From assembly GCA_015847255.1 (NCBI GenBank), contig JADLZK010007842.1, positions 145,570 to 209,569 of the forward strand: DNA of 64,000 nucleotides, written 5' to 3'. Below the pieces are notes generated by a model, which saw nothing but the letters and a program-made list of their open reading frames with translations, made no database searches and was not told where the DNA came from. The position numbers were made by a program, and so were the translations under genes. This document shows, one piece after another, positions 34,330-45,851 of the stretch (its first letter is position 1; each line of letters opens with the position of its first letter). The stretch comes from Hyparrhenia diplandra. Taxonomy: Eukaryota; Streptophyta; Magnoliopsida; Poales; Poaceae.

Positions 34330-37015
34330 ATGTCGGAATGGGCAGAATCCAGCGTTTCGGAGGTCGGATGCCGCGCACTGGTGGACCTTGGGTACATGCC
34401 GGAGAAGCCACTGATTGGATGGCGGTCGGCGGCCGGCGACGCGGTCCCGGCGCCGAGCGCCGGTGAGACCGTGGTGTTCGCCGACTTCTTCGAGCGTGGC
34501 TTCTCCGTGCCCACGCACCCCTTCTTCCGCCGTCTCGTCCGTTACTACGGCCTGCAGCTTCACCACCTCGACCCCGACGGTATACTCCACATCTCAATCT
34601 TCATCACTCTCTGCGAGGCGTATCTGGGAATCGAGCCGCACTTTGGATTATGGAAATGGCTATATTGTGTGACGCCAGTAAGCAAGCGAGATCCCAACAA
34701 CGTTTCCTGTGCTGGCGCCATTGGAGGAGCCAGCATCCAGCTTCGTCTGAAGGCAAAATACATCTCCATTACACTGCGGTTTATCAAAGGATGGCAGTCG
34801 AGGTGGTTTTACTGCTGGAACAAGAAGCCGTCGCTGCCTGAATTCGTTGCTGGCCGTTGCCCTGTTAAGCTGCCGTCGTGGAGTGATCTCCCCACTGCAG
34901 ACGAGATGGCCGAGGTGGAGAAGATCATCCCACACCTCAATGGCTTGTTACAATCTGGGCTCGATGGAGCCGGTTTGATCGCTACCTTCTTGTCTCGTCG
35001 CATCCAACCGATCAAAAAGAGATGCCATCGGATGTCCGAATTCACCGGTAAGTCTGACCGGACACGAGAGAGGTTGGCCGACTTGACTCCAGATGAGATT
35101 CTTTCCCGGGTGGACAAGCTCGTGTTAACTGATGCTAACATTTGCACTGATGGCAAGCCACTTCCGTATCATCACACGCGGCCTCCAAAACATGTAAAGT
35201 GTTCCTTTTCTCTTGAGTTTTTCAATAAATACGTTGAAATGAGTCATTAATTAATGGTAATTGATTAATGCTCTTGTTACAGGACCTGAGCAAGTGCCTT
35301 TCCGCAACTCGGGAGGAAGATGAGGAGGGAGTAGACTTGCCACATGCAATAGACGCCGTCACCATAGCCAGTGATTCCCCTCTGAAGAAACCGAGGATCC
35401 TTGGTGCCACTTCCTTTGGGGAGTTGGTCCAACAGAAGGCCAAGGAAGTTGTGCCCCATTCCTGCAGTGAGCTGGCACAACAGAGAGAGTCTGGCAACAG
35501 TGCGCCATTTGCCCAGCCACCGCACGATGATGAAGACACAGGGACCATGTGCCATTCAAAGAAGAGAAAGTCCGATGAGGCCCTCGCCTGCTCCACCCCA
35601 GACCCGGGGCTGCAAGATCAGTCATCTCTCGATAGGGTGGTGATTTATAGGAGGAAGTAAGTGCCGAGTCGTCTTCCATTCTCCTTAGTTTATGCCTTGC
35701 TGTTTTAACGCTTAAATCCTATCGTGCTGCTGGATGTTGTCCAAGGATGTTATGTTACCCTGTCTGTTGCCGCACTCCAGTGCCTCGCCATTCAAGTAAG
35801 TAATCGGCTCTGCCTGCAGGCAGGCATCAAAGCTGACTGTACCACACCGTGAGGAGATGCCACACGATGAGTCGGTGCCCCTGTCTCCGCCACAGGCAGC
35901 CTCTCCGTCTCCGACACCTCAATTGGAGCAACGTCCACTCCAGTCACCGCCAGCACATCAATCTCCTCCACCTACTACAACACTGTCCAGACAACAGTCG
36001 GTAGGGTTTGCTATGGACTCCGTTGAAGTGGGGGGAGAGGTACACAGGAAGAAGGCCGAGGGGGAGCGAGGGATGCTCTCTGTCCAGATGAAGGACATGG
36101 AGAGCAACCTGTTATGGGAGATTGATAATGCGAGCATGGAGGTCGATTGGGAGAAGGTCAAGGAGGCTACGACGTTCTTCGAGACTAGACTTGCTGAAAA
36201 CACTCTAAAGTTCAAACGCGCCTCCGAGCTGATAGTTAAATTAAAGCAGGAGAACAAGGAGTTGGAAGTTAAGAACAAGCAGCTGGAAGTTAAATTGAAG
36301 CAGGAGAACGAGGTTGCTCGAGGTAAATTGATTTTCTTTTGATCTCCAGAGTTGTTTTTAATTCGGATTTATTATGGGTCGTAATCTGGTTTGAATTCTT
36401 GTAGTTTTTGAGAAGAAGGTGAGTGATATGTCTGAGGAGCTTCACAGCATTCGTGCAGATCGTGATTCCCTCAGCCGGAGGTTCCAGGACGCCGAGAAGA
36501 AAGCTGCTGGTAAGCCCGAGACTTTTTCTCAGCACTTATATATCTCTTTATCTATCATCTTGATCGATCCAGCAGGAGCTATTTGTGTGATTACAGACTT
36601 GTGTTATGCCGTCAATGCTATTCATGCAGTCTGCGACAAAGTTCTTCTGATCTCTGGAATTGTTTTAAATTCCAATATGTTCTTATGGGTTGTAATCTGG
36701 TTTGAATTCTTGTAGCTTTTGAGAAAAAGTCCAGCGATCTGTCTAAGTTGCTGGGCATTTTGCGTACGGATCGTGATTCCCTCCGCTGGAGGCTCCAGGA
36801 TGCCAACAAGAAAGTTGCTGGTAAGCACATGACTTTCTCAGCACTTGTATATCGCTTCATTTATCATCTTGATCGATGTAGCACGAGCTATTTGTGTGAT
36901 TACAGACTTGTGTGATCTTCAATATTCCCTGCGACAAGTTCTCGATTATAATTCGACCGACGGTGTTGAGGTTGTTGCCGAGCAACTGGGTAACTTCGAT
37001 CCCTGCGACAGATGA
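34330..37015 (+). CDS. Transposase_28-like coiled-coil protein, tandem copy 2, intact frame (686 aa)
   Basis: Predicted exons 34330-35193, 35283-35656, 35820-36322, 36405-36509, 36716-36820 and 36906-37015 have GT-AG borders and sum to 2,061 nt, one uninterrupted frame of 686 codons plus stop. Residues 1-190 form the plant 'putative gypsy type transposon' domain (Transposase_28), with P-T-H-P-F-F-R-R-L-V-R-Y-Y-G-L-Q-L-H-H-L and E-P-H-F-G-L-W-K. A middle region with an S-K-K-R-K-S basic patch (possible nuclear signal) is followed by a Ser/Pro-rich linker and a long Lys/Glu coiled coil. Function is unknown; similar genes are plentiful in grasses and may derive from a transposon. An upstream in-frame ATG at 34249 is possible, but the ATG at 34330 is the one conserved with copy 1. 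The C-terminus is shorter than copy 1's ancestral frame because of a 2-bp difference near 37003. Confidence 0.75.
36405..36820 (+). repeat. Tandemly duplicated 105-bp symmetric exon
   Basis: Exons 36405-36509 and 36716-36820 are both 105 bp, both phase 1-1, and encode similar 35-residue coil segments (F-E-K-K...S-D...S...R-A/T-D-R-D-S-L...L/F-Q-D-A). Their upstream introns also match (tgggt-cgtaatctggtttga). Copy 1 has only one such exon (31327-31431). Confidence 0.9.
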
Positions 37016-37097
37016 AGCAGTAGCAGCAGCAGCAGCTGATGATGGGGCAGCAGCAGCAGCTGATGATGGGGGGCACTGCCACATCGGCATGCAGTTA
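37016..37097 (+). repeat. GCA-rich 24-bp tandem repeat in the former C-terminus
   Basis: gcagcagcagcagctgatgatggg occurs about twice at 37024-37075, after the predicted stop. In copy 1 the equivalent stretch is shorter and would encode the original end of the protein, finishing TGCAGTTAG. Confidence 0.7.
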
Positions 37098-37289
37098 GCG
37101 CTTGCAACAAGAGGCTGACGACCTTATGGTGCAGTTGCAGGCAAGGCCGGTAGGCAGAACTTTTGGAAACTAGGAGATAGAGTAAGAGTTAGTTATGTAT
37201 ATATTCCCTAATCGTGGTCAATGCACCTGTAATATATATTCTTTTGAAGTACTCAGGAGATAGAGTAAGAGTTAGTTATGTATATATTT

Positions 37290-37507
37290 AGGGCTTTTTT
37301 GGATCCATTAGCTGCTAATAGTTAGCTAGCTAACTAATAGCTCATAGCTAATATTAGCTAGTGAACTGTTAACAGGTTTGGCCCAGCAATTAAGATAGTT
37401 GTTAGTTGGGTATTAGCTAGCAATTTGGTAGAGTATTAGCTGGACCTGTTTGATCCTAAATAGCTAATTATTAGTTGCTAACTAATAGCTATATGAATGC
37501 AAACAAG
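37290..37507. mobile_element. MITE-like insertion downstream of copy 2
   Basis: Homologous to 31868-32037: starts ggcttttttggatcc and ends gcaaacaagcg, with the same TAGCTAG-rich interior but about 50 bp longer. Shared position relative to both genes shows that it travelled with the duplication. Confidence 0.6.
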
Positions 37508-38284
37508 CGTTTTCATGTCTCAGTTCTTTGATCTTCAGTTTTTTCCTTCTATGTTTCTTATTTATGGACGTTTTGCTTCCTATGTTTTTATGGACTTTGT
37601 GTACCTTGGTTCTTGGGACCGTCTTCAGATAAAGTCTTATATCCACGGCACTCCGAGATAGATTACAGTGATGGTGAAGGTCCTTACTCAAAAAGGGTAC
37701 TCCTCGAGTGACCTGTTATAGCTGGGAGCAAGCAAAGGAAGCTGAGTGGTAATAGGGTTGACAACTTGACAATGCGGCCACGAGCGTATTTTGTATCCCT
37801 CCATAAATCTTATCCATATTTTTTTAGAGTCGTGCAATACTGTTTCTATATATTATATAAACATCAATTTTAGACTTACATTTTCGCAAACCGTCCTAAT
37901 GACTTTTCTATTAATCTGTTTGTCAACAAGAATATCAAAAACAAACAAAATGTTGTACATATACTGTGTATTTATTATTTTACATCCAGATATGCCAGCT
38001 CACTTCCTCAATTCAAAAAATAAAGAAGAATAACTGTGATTCGTTCGATAGACAATCGGCCGCTAGTGACAATCGACAACATCGTCCTGGTGAAGTGTAG
38101 AACTGTTCATTGGTGAAGTATATCTACTGTACGCTGCAAAAGTAAACCTTTTACATATACTTTGAACCAATTAATTTAGTACTGGAAGACAGGGAGCCAA
38201 TAAGAAGGGAATGTACCTTGTACTGAGTACTATAAGGTGAGAATCCATTTCATCGCTCGGCATACAAGCTAGGCCTTAGTAGCA
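37508..38284. other. Intergenic stretch
   Basis: AT-rich, convergent between tandem copy 2 (plus) and the KEULE-like gene (minus). Presumably holds the 3' UTR of the latter. No feature recognised. Confidence 0.5.
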
Positions 38285-41200
38285 CTACCTATCGACTTCA
38301 GCTTCTGCACTTGCAGAGTCGTTGCATGAACATAGCAGGCTGAATTTCAGCAGTCCATTGGAAAGATTTGATGAAAATGAAAATAGTAGAACCTTGAAGA
38401 GAAATTGAGTTTTTACCGAAATAAATTGTGGAGGATCATCGATGCTAGAAGAGCCCAAGACGATTTCACGCTTCATTTTCATTGTAAGCTTGTGCGCTGT
38501 GCGCAACTGATTCATTGAGGTATGAAATGATCATAAATATACAATATGGCAACCAGATTAGGAATCTGTATTTTTCTACTTATATATAGTATATAAAGTA
38601 TAAACACGAGACGTACTTCAGATCTAGTAGCTCCACCGACCATGAAGACAAAAATCCGGTTGCCTAGCCTCTTGAAGTCACCTGATGCGTGTCTCAGGAC
38701 TGAAGAATCACTGTCAATCCAATTTACTGGTTAGTTGACCGAAACAAGATATGTAAATGGACTTCATATTGCTTGAGTGGGTCAGATAGAAAGATTATGT
38801 CTAATTAATACCTTGATTGAGAATCATCGGAATTCCGAGATTTTGCCCATTGTGGTGTCCGCCTTGATCTCATAGACATTGGTTGTGGATTTTGTGCTGG
38901 TCGTGCAGTTGATGATGCAGTTTGTGTGGCACCTTGAGGAGCAGAACTTGGTTCGCTCATAGACGGGTACTCTTTTAGAGGTAATTCACCTTTGCTCAGT
39001 TTCTCAATCAGCTCCTGTTAGCGAAGCAAGGAACTTCAACTATTACAACTGATAGTTCAGCATGTAACCAAAATTCAGAAGAAAACCCATGTCTTTGAAA
39101 GAAATTCTCAAGAACAAGGACTAAATGCTTGGCCATAAACTTAAAATTTAGCGTCATTTTGTTCCAGCAATTGTAAGCAATTCTTGATGTAAATCAGTAA
39201 GGATTGTAGACAAGGAAAGGTTAGTAATAACGTGCCTCAATAAGCGGAAAAAAAAACGTGATAAAGCCCATGTTTCCTCACCATCCTGTTTATCTGTTCT
39301 GGCAGCATTTTTCTTCTGCAATAAAAAAAAAAATGTTAATAGACGAGAAGGTTGTATAAAGTATGTTTTTCTAACACCTTAGTATGTACAGAAAAACATA
39401 AGCTTACCTTTTGGTTATCAAATTTGAGAGAGAAAGTACCAGTTCTTGATGACTTTTTGTATTTGAACCTTCCAAGTATCTTAAACAGTTTATTACATCC
39501 ATATCATCATGTGGAAGTTTCGCTAGCTGCATATCAATAAGTTGGCACTGTATCATATAGGTATGACATAACATAACATGAAAATTTTCAGCAGAAAATT
39601 ACATATAATATTCTATAAATTTTTAATAAAGATCTAAATAAATGATAGAATAGCTTCGCTCATATGCACCTTCCATATTGCAAACTGAAGTCAATAGTCT
39701 CTATAAGAGCCCTAATATGGTCCAACATAGGTTTATGCCAATCTAGATTGTGAAGGTTAATCTAGAAGATAGATATTACTAATCTAGGAGAGGCGTACAG
39801 GAGTTTTGTAAGACTAGAAAATATAAGCCACACCTTTTAGATAGATATAATTTTACAGAGTTTTACTTCATCTGTGATTGTATATTTTTGTATCTAGAAT
39901 TAGGCCGAATTATTGATGGGCATCATTGTACTGCATATAAGCAATGAAAAATTGACGTGAAATACCTGCATCAACTTTTCCCCTTTGTCACCTTCAAACT
40001 TCTCTGGATATACAATTGCATATATAATCAGCAACCTCATTTTGTTTTCCGGACTCATCTCCCTATCCTTAATAATGGAACAAGCATTTCAAGCAAAGAA
40101 CAAAATCAAAATGACAGCAACTTAGCAGCAAGCCTCTTTTTTTTTCTCTCTTTCTGAACAAAACCTGCTTTGATCCGAGGATACGATCACTTCCTTTGCT
40201 CCCGCATCTCCAAAAACCAAATCCTGCTCCAGTTGTCCAATGTCACGGAGCCCGTAATCCCCGATACACAATTTGTTAATTTTTCGGCAATCTGAACAAG
40301 AGATTGATCGAAAGTTTTAGAACCTATCATTTAAATTAGAGTTGAGGCAAAAAAGAGATTGTTCAAAGGTAAGACACAGAACTATATCTTTGCAAAAAAC
40401 GAAATATAAAATATATTAATGTGAAACAAGTGTCTTAAACAACAATTGCTTGCTTTTGAACCATATGCTAGGCTCTAGGTGAGCAAAGCATTGAAAATGT
40501 GAAACAAATGATAATGGCATCTCATTTGTCATGTTATAAATAATGTATTTACCTACTGAGTCCACAATGTGGTTACATGGATGGAATCTATTGCATGAGA
40601 TGTGGACCAGCTTTTTAGTGTCCCTTAATAAATTATCTACCGTAACATAATACATTTTATCGATAACATAATATTTTCCTTTTGTGTATATATGAAAAGT
40701 TCTTGTAACTTATAAATATAGAAAATATTACCTTATGACTTGTGAATACAAAAATTAAACATGAAAACATAAACATGTAGACAGATATTATTTAAAAACA
40801 ATCATCTACCTCTATATGTAGTTGTAATTTCTCAACTTGCTCACTGTATTGCGGTAATGCTTGAACGATTTTCTGCAGATCCCTTGTTGAGACTTCACCA
40901 CCATCTCTAGTTGAAAATGGAAACATCACAATCATTATTATGAAATATAAGACATCATGTGATCTAACATCACTAGCAAAGTACCGCTATTTTGCTAGCA
41001 TAAGATAGACCTATATTAAATTACAATCTAATACTATTTTAGTACCACTTGCCTTAGAAAAGTGTAATTCAGGTCCAATCAAAATAAGCTATCCAAGTGG
41101 GGAATATAAAATCATATGTTTACTTTTCATAATTGTGTCACAGATAAATATCTAGCACAAGGGGTATCTGGGCATGCAAAAGGTGAAGTAAAATATGAAT

Positions 41201-44200
41201 GCCCTCAGCAGCCTAGAAATGTGAAAAGTACCAGTAGTTCATAGTTGAAAAGCATATTCTCGATTACTGTACTGCAATACACCATGGATTAAACATATAT
41301 TTGCAATTACATTCAAAAGTGAGAAAGGTTATGCACCTTGAAAGTTGTGCTGCTTTATTCTTGGAAACAAAATTATTCATCTTTTCATACAACCTCTCAC
41401 TAGCCTGGTATTTTAATTAGTATTAGGAATAATAAACCAGAATAAAGTTAAGCAATCAGAATACACAAATATAATATATAGAATTTACATCAGCTATGTG
41501 AGCATGGCGAAGTTCAAGCCAAAGAGGATCATGATCCTCTAATAATGATTCCTTCTTTTCAGGTTCGAACCCATCTTTGATACCTTGCAAAATAACACTA
41601 ACATATAAGAAAACTAAAGAGAATTTGTATCTCACTAATAATACGATATGGCAATTACCTCATATATGTATTTGTTGCCATCCATTTCGAGTAGGTCATG
41701 GCACATTGCATCATAGGTCCATTCATGAATAACAGGTGCTATCTTTGCAGTCATATGAAATTGTTGTAAGCTGTAATGAATAAATTGAAGTTTTTTGCTG
41801 TATTTTTAAGTGGACCAATGATTAAAGTGTTTTAGCGTTCAGTGTATGCTTTAGCACCTGATCTATGGGCCTGTCGACAATTAGCAGTTCACATGTCTCC
41901 TTCTGAGGAAATTCAGGAATAGTTGATTTATATTTTGACACAATATCCCAAACAGCAGTAGCAAGCCACTTTGGAACCATATCAAATTTAGTTGTTGTGG
42001 AAGCATCTCCTTTTGGTGCTCGATACCGCACCGTTGGAAATTCTGAAAAGTACTCAAATCAACTTTCATATTCAATGAGAAAAAAAAGGGAATAATAAGA
42101 CTACTTTATTCATAGATAAGGCAATAGAGGATAAACACCAACCTTAGCATTGTAGCTTATATTCTAAAAATGGTTGCCAAAACCATGTATCCCTGCTTCA
42201 CGCGAGTTGCTATTAATATATTTATATCAAGGTTCTAATCTCCATCTAGGGTTACAAAACACCCGAGGGGGTGTTTGGGTGTGTTATAACTATCTTCTTC
42301 TTTTAATGCAATGATAAACAACTCTCCTACATGGTCAAGAAAAGAAAACTTCATCTAGGGTATGCTGATGTAATATTAATTCAAACCACATTCTTTTGTA
42401 TATGCAAAAATTCACAAGTGAGGGGTTTAGGTGTTTAGGGTTTTTACGGAGTGCAATGATCCAATCCAACACGAGGTGATGGCGAAGGTAAATGGTAATG
42501 CGGATCAAGCAAAAAACGCAGGCTTATCAAGATAAAGGGAGTGATGTAATTATCAACAAAATGAGGGGGGGAGCATGCAATGATCCAATCCAACACGAGG
42601 TGAACATGTTCAGGTGCTTATCAAGATAGAATCATATCAAAATGGGAGCATCCCAGAAATGTTCTATAGAATCAACAAGTAGAAATGCTATGAACAATAT
42701 ACTCAGAATTTATCTTTTTCTGTCTTTACCTTTGGTTTCCCTTTAAGGAAGAGCTATAATACCTTAGTGTGACAAAACACATGGAAGTTTCTACTAATAA
42801 TTAACTGCTGGCATGAATAGAGCATAGCAAATTAAATTTGGGAACTACCTTCAATGATGCAAATGCAGTTGCAATGCGAGTAGCCATTGTGGTTATAGTA
42901 TCGTTGAACTTTTTGGAATTTTGTTCGCTTGGGCCGTATAAATCAATCGGGGCCATATCATGGTCGTTACAAAGCCCTACATATATGGCAAAGTAAAGTA
43001 CAATAATCATTATATTATCGAGGAAAAACAAGACACAATAACATGTAAATACAAGAGCACCCAACATGTTTAGTTAAATTCATTTCCATGATTTCACTTT
43101 CAATGACATTATGAATATGTACATCCTCATAAAGTTTTGAACCATTTAATTTTCATTCACAGCACAAACTCGAAGCTCCAAAGTGTCTAACAAATCTAAC
43201 GATGACATTGTTTCATGTCGGCATCCACCGCTCTCATAATAACCTATACAATGGTCACACCCTATATTCAATATTTTTGGTGAACATTGATACTTGATAC
43301 TTGACCCAAAATAAAGAAATAATAAAATCATCTTATGGTACTTTTTTCGAGGCAAAGAACCAACAAGAGCGAGACAAAATTCATAGATCCGTCCCGAATG
43401 CAATCGAAATGGAATAGACCAGAGGTTGAATACCGCATGTCAATAGCGAAGAATTCCAAATTCATCTCGCAATTAATGAAATAAATAACAAGCATTAGAA
43501 GGAACTTACGCCAAAGCTCAAAAAATAGTGAAAGATACATTGTGAAGTAACTTGCCTCTCTTAGTGCACCGATCCGTGGTATTACACTACTGTCATTCTT
43601 TATGTAAGTTACCAATTCTTTAGGAATCGGTGAGCTGAAGAAGATGTATGCCCTAGTGTTCGGAGTGAAATCATCAATTAATGTATTAGTAAATTTGATA
43701 CATCTGACGCTTAAAATGATACTTTAGCTGCAAATTGAAATGGCAATACAAACATACTTCCTGTAAAGTGGACATCTCCCAGACATGTCAGACAGAAGCA
43801 TTATGATACTGCAGATTGCAAAATGTACGCATCAAAGTGTCAGAGAAGAGGCCTGAATATGATATGGCATATAAATCGACTACATGGAAAATTAGATAGC
43901 GCCACAGAGGGTGGCTTTTGACCACATAGGTACTATATCATTGGAGAACCAACAAAAGCTGATGTCATGTGAAGCATGGGATAGCTGTTGATTCATATTG
44001 AGATGTTTAAAAGGCAAAAAAAATCCAATATGACTAACGGAAAATATGAAACTCAAGAAGACAAAAGAAAAGCAAAAGTCTGTCAAAAATTACTTTTCTT
44101 TCAGTGGCTGAAGAAAGTAGATTGCATCCATTGAAGGCATTGGCTCCCTTCTCTTGAACAGATCCTCTACAACTGCAGGATATGACAATAAGCTTACTTA

Positions 44201-45018
44201 ACTATCTTACTTCACAAACATAAGTCGAAAATAAGGTGTTATTGGCTGAAAAGAGTAAGATCCAGCCCAAGTAAAAGCAACAGGAAGAACATATTGTCAC
44301 CTCCACATGTTTTAATGCTAAATGACAATTCATCAAGCTCCAGGCAACTTACGTGAAATCCCTGCATCTGTAATTTCTGCCATCTTGCAAGCAGAAGCCA
44401 TGATCTTCACCGTAAATGTGTCCATTATAAGAACCTGCAAATATGACAAAAGGAAATCACATAACTGTTTCAGTTCCTGACACCTGATGACCAATAGAAC
44501 TTATTCAAATTAAAAGAGCTTAAACTGCTGAAGGGCCCTAGAATACCAATACCATGAAACGAATTACACACTGTGAGAAAGGAGCATACATAATTCATAA
44601 ACATTGCAAGAAAAGAATCCCAATATCCATGTTAAGTGAAGATGGCACAAGTTCTCGTGTCAGCCAATTCATACGCCCTATCTCTCAAAAGTAAAAATCT
44701 GCAGCGTTTTACTAAGAAGAAAAGATAGTAGCAAACATAGCAGGAAACAGTAACGACATGGTTTGCATAAATCAAGCTGTATGTGCAGGAATAACAAAAG
44801 CATTACCTTCCATGAGCTTTTGGTCTCCTTATCTTTGTCAGGCTTGAGCAAGTCCTTGAGTATCCCTGAGGGAATTGAAACACAAGCAACAGAGAAATCG
44901 AAATTAAGCCATCGGATCGTACTGAGGAGGAGCGCGCGTGTGGTGTGGACGTACTGTCGCGGCAGACGTTGCGGAAGACCTTGGGGTCATCCGCCGGGGC
45001 GCCGAAGTCCATCGACAT
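38285..45018 (-). CDS. KEULE/SEC1-like protein (Sec1/Munc18 family), about 21 exons
   Basis: Sec1/Munc18 proteins bind syntaxin-type SNAREs and promote vesicle fusion; the plant KEULE branch acts in secretion and cell-plate formation. Predicted exons (minus strand, high to low) are 45018-44955, 44865-44807, 44434-44353, 44172-44094, 43808-43758, 43652-43556, 43464-43434, 42976-42849, 42042-41858, 41742-41659, 41583-41489, 41404-41337, 40906-40810, 40291-40165, 40067-39966, 39526-39408, 39315-39282, 39014-38812, 38710-38617, 38506-38417 and about 38392-38285. Landmarks are W-K-V-L-I-M-D early, F-L-Q-P...L-S-D-M-S-G, P-R-I-G-A-L-R-E-M-N-L-E-F-F-A-I-D, E-L-L-I-V-D-R-P-I-D-Q, H-E-W-T-Y-D-A-M, S-T-R-D-L-Q-K and a C-terminal V-G-G-A-T-R-S-E. 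Intron 6 has a GC donor (GAG|GCAAGT). One-base losses are seen at the exon 7/8 region, about 42965, about 41563 (GG to G), about 40284 and about 39430. The final exon is weak. The gene is probably functional in the organism if these are sequence errors. Confidence 0.85.
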
Positions 45019-45089
45019 CTCGACACCGCCGCCGACGAACCGCAGCGACCGACCGACGATCTCCGCACCTCCACAGCCACCAGCAGCAG

Positions 45090-45125
45090 CACCTCCTCCT
45101 CCTCCTCCTCTTCCTCCACCTCTTG
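45090..45125. repeat. (CTC)n microsatellite upstream of the KEULE-like gene
   Basis: Short CTC/CTT triplet tract in the GC-rich 5' UTR or promoter of the minus-strand gene, giving spurious Ser- and Glu-rich frames. Confidence 0.7.
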
Positions 45126-45452
45126 TCGCTCTCTCACTTGTCTATATCCTGATTTAGCCGGAGCCAGAAATGGCGATCGACGAGCGCCCGCAGTGGGTGC
45201 ATGAGAGCGTGCGTGCATGCATGCCCGCGCGGTGGGGAGGGGTGGAGGGAGGGAGGGGGCCGGCCGCGATTCCCGCTGGGCGGAGAGGAGGGCGACGATA
45301 GTGGAGGACGCCATGGGAGGGAGTGGGCGAGTTTCAGCTTTGTTGCATGCACCTAAAACTGCAACTACAAGCTTTGTGAATTTGCAAGCTTGGTATTGTC
45401 CCAAATATGTAGCCCGTGCAAATTCAGCGTGGTTTTGCATTGCATACATCTG

Positions 45453-45456
<4 letters not shown>

Positions 45457-45484
<28 letters not shown>
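45457..45484 (+). repeat. T(28) homopolymer
   Basis: Uninterrupted run of 28 T in the intergenic space between the KEULE-like gene promoter and the HIR gene 3' end. It could be the poly(A) tail of a minus-strand retroposed sequence, but no such body was recognised beside it. Confidence 0.9.
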
Positions 45485-45851
45485 GTAATCTGACTTATCA
45501 CAACCAGCTGCAACCAGCAATCTGATGCAGCTTGTGCCATCACGTAACAACCAATCTTAAACAACTCTGTTTATGTGCCTCTGCCAGCAACAAGCATGCA
45601 AAACTACACAAGTACAAGTGTAGAGCCATGTAAATAATTCCCAACTCAAAAAAAACATATTATCACTACTATAAACTATCTCAAAGGACAGATCACTATG
45701 ACTTGTATCTGGAAAGAACGTGTAAGGTCGAGCATTCGGGCTAACACATATTTTTACAGGAAATCCAACCACACTAGTTTTAAGGCCGCAAACAACTCCA
45801 GCACTCATTATTTACCACTAATAACGATCTAACACTAATGAGCATGGTACT

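Noticed and set aside
44904..45449. 181-residue minus-strand frame at the KEULE-like 5' end
   Set aside because: Out of frame with the conserved first exon; composed of GC-rich leader and a CTC microsatellite.
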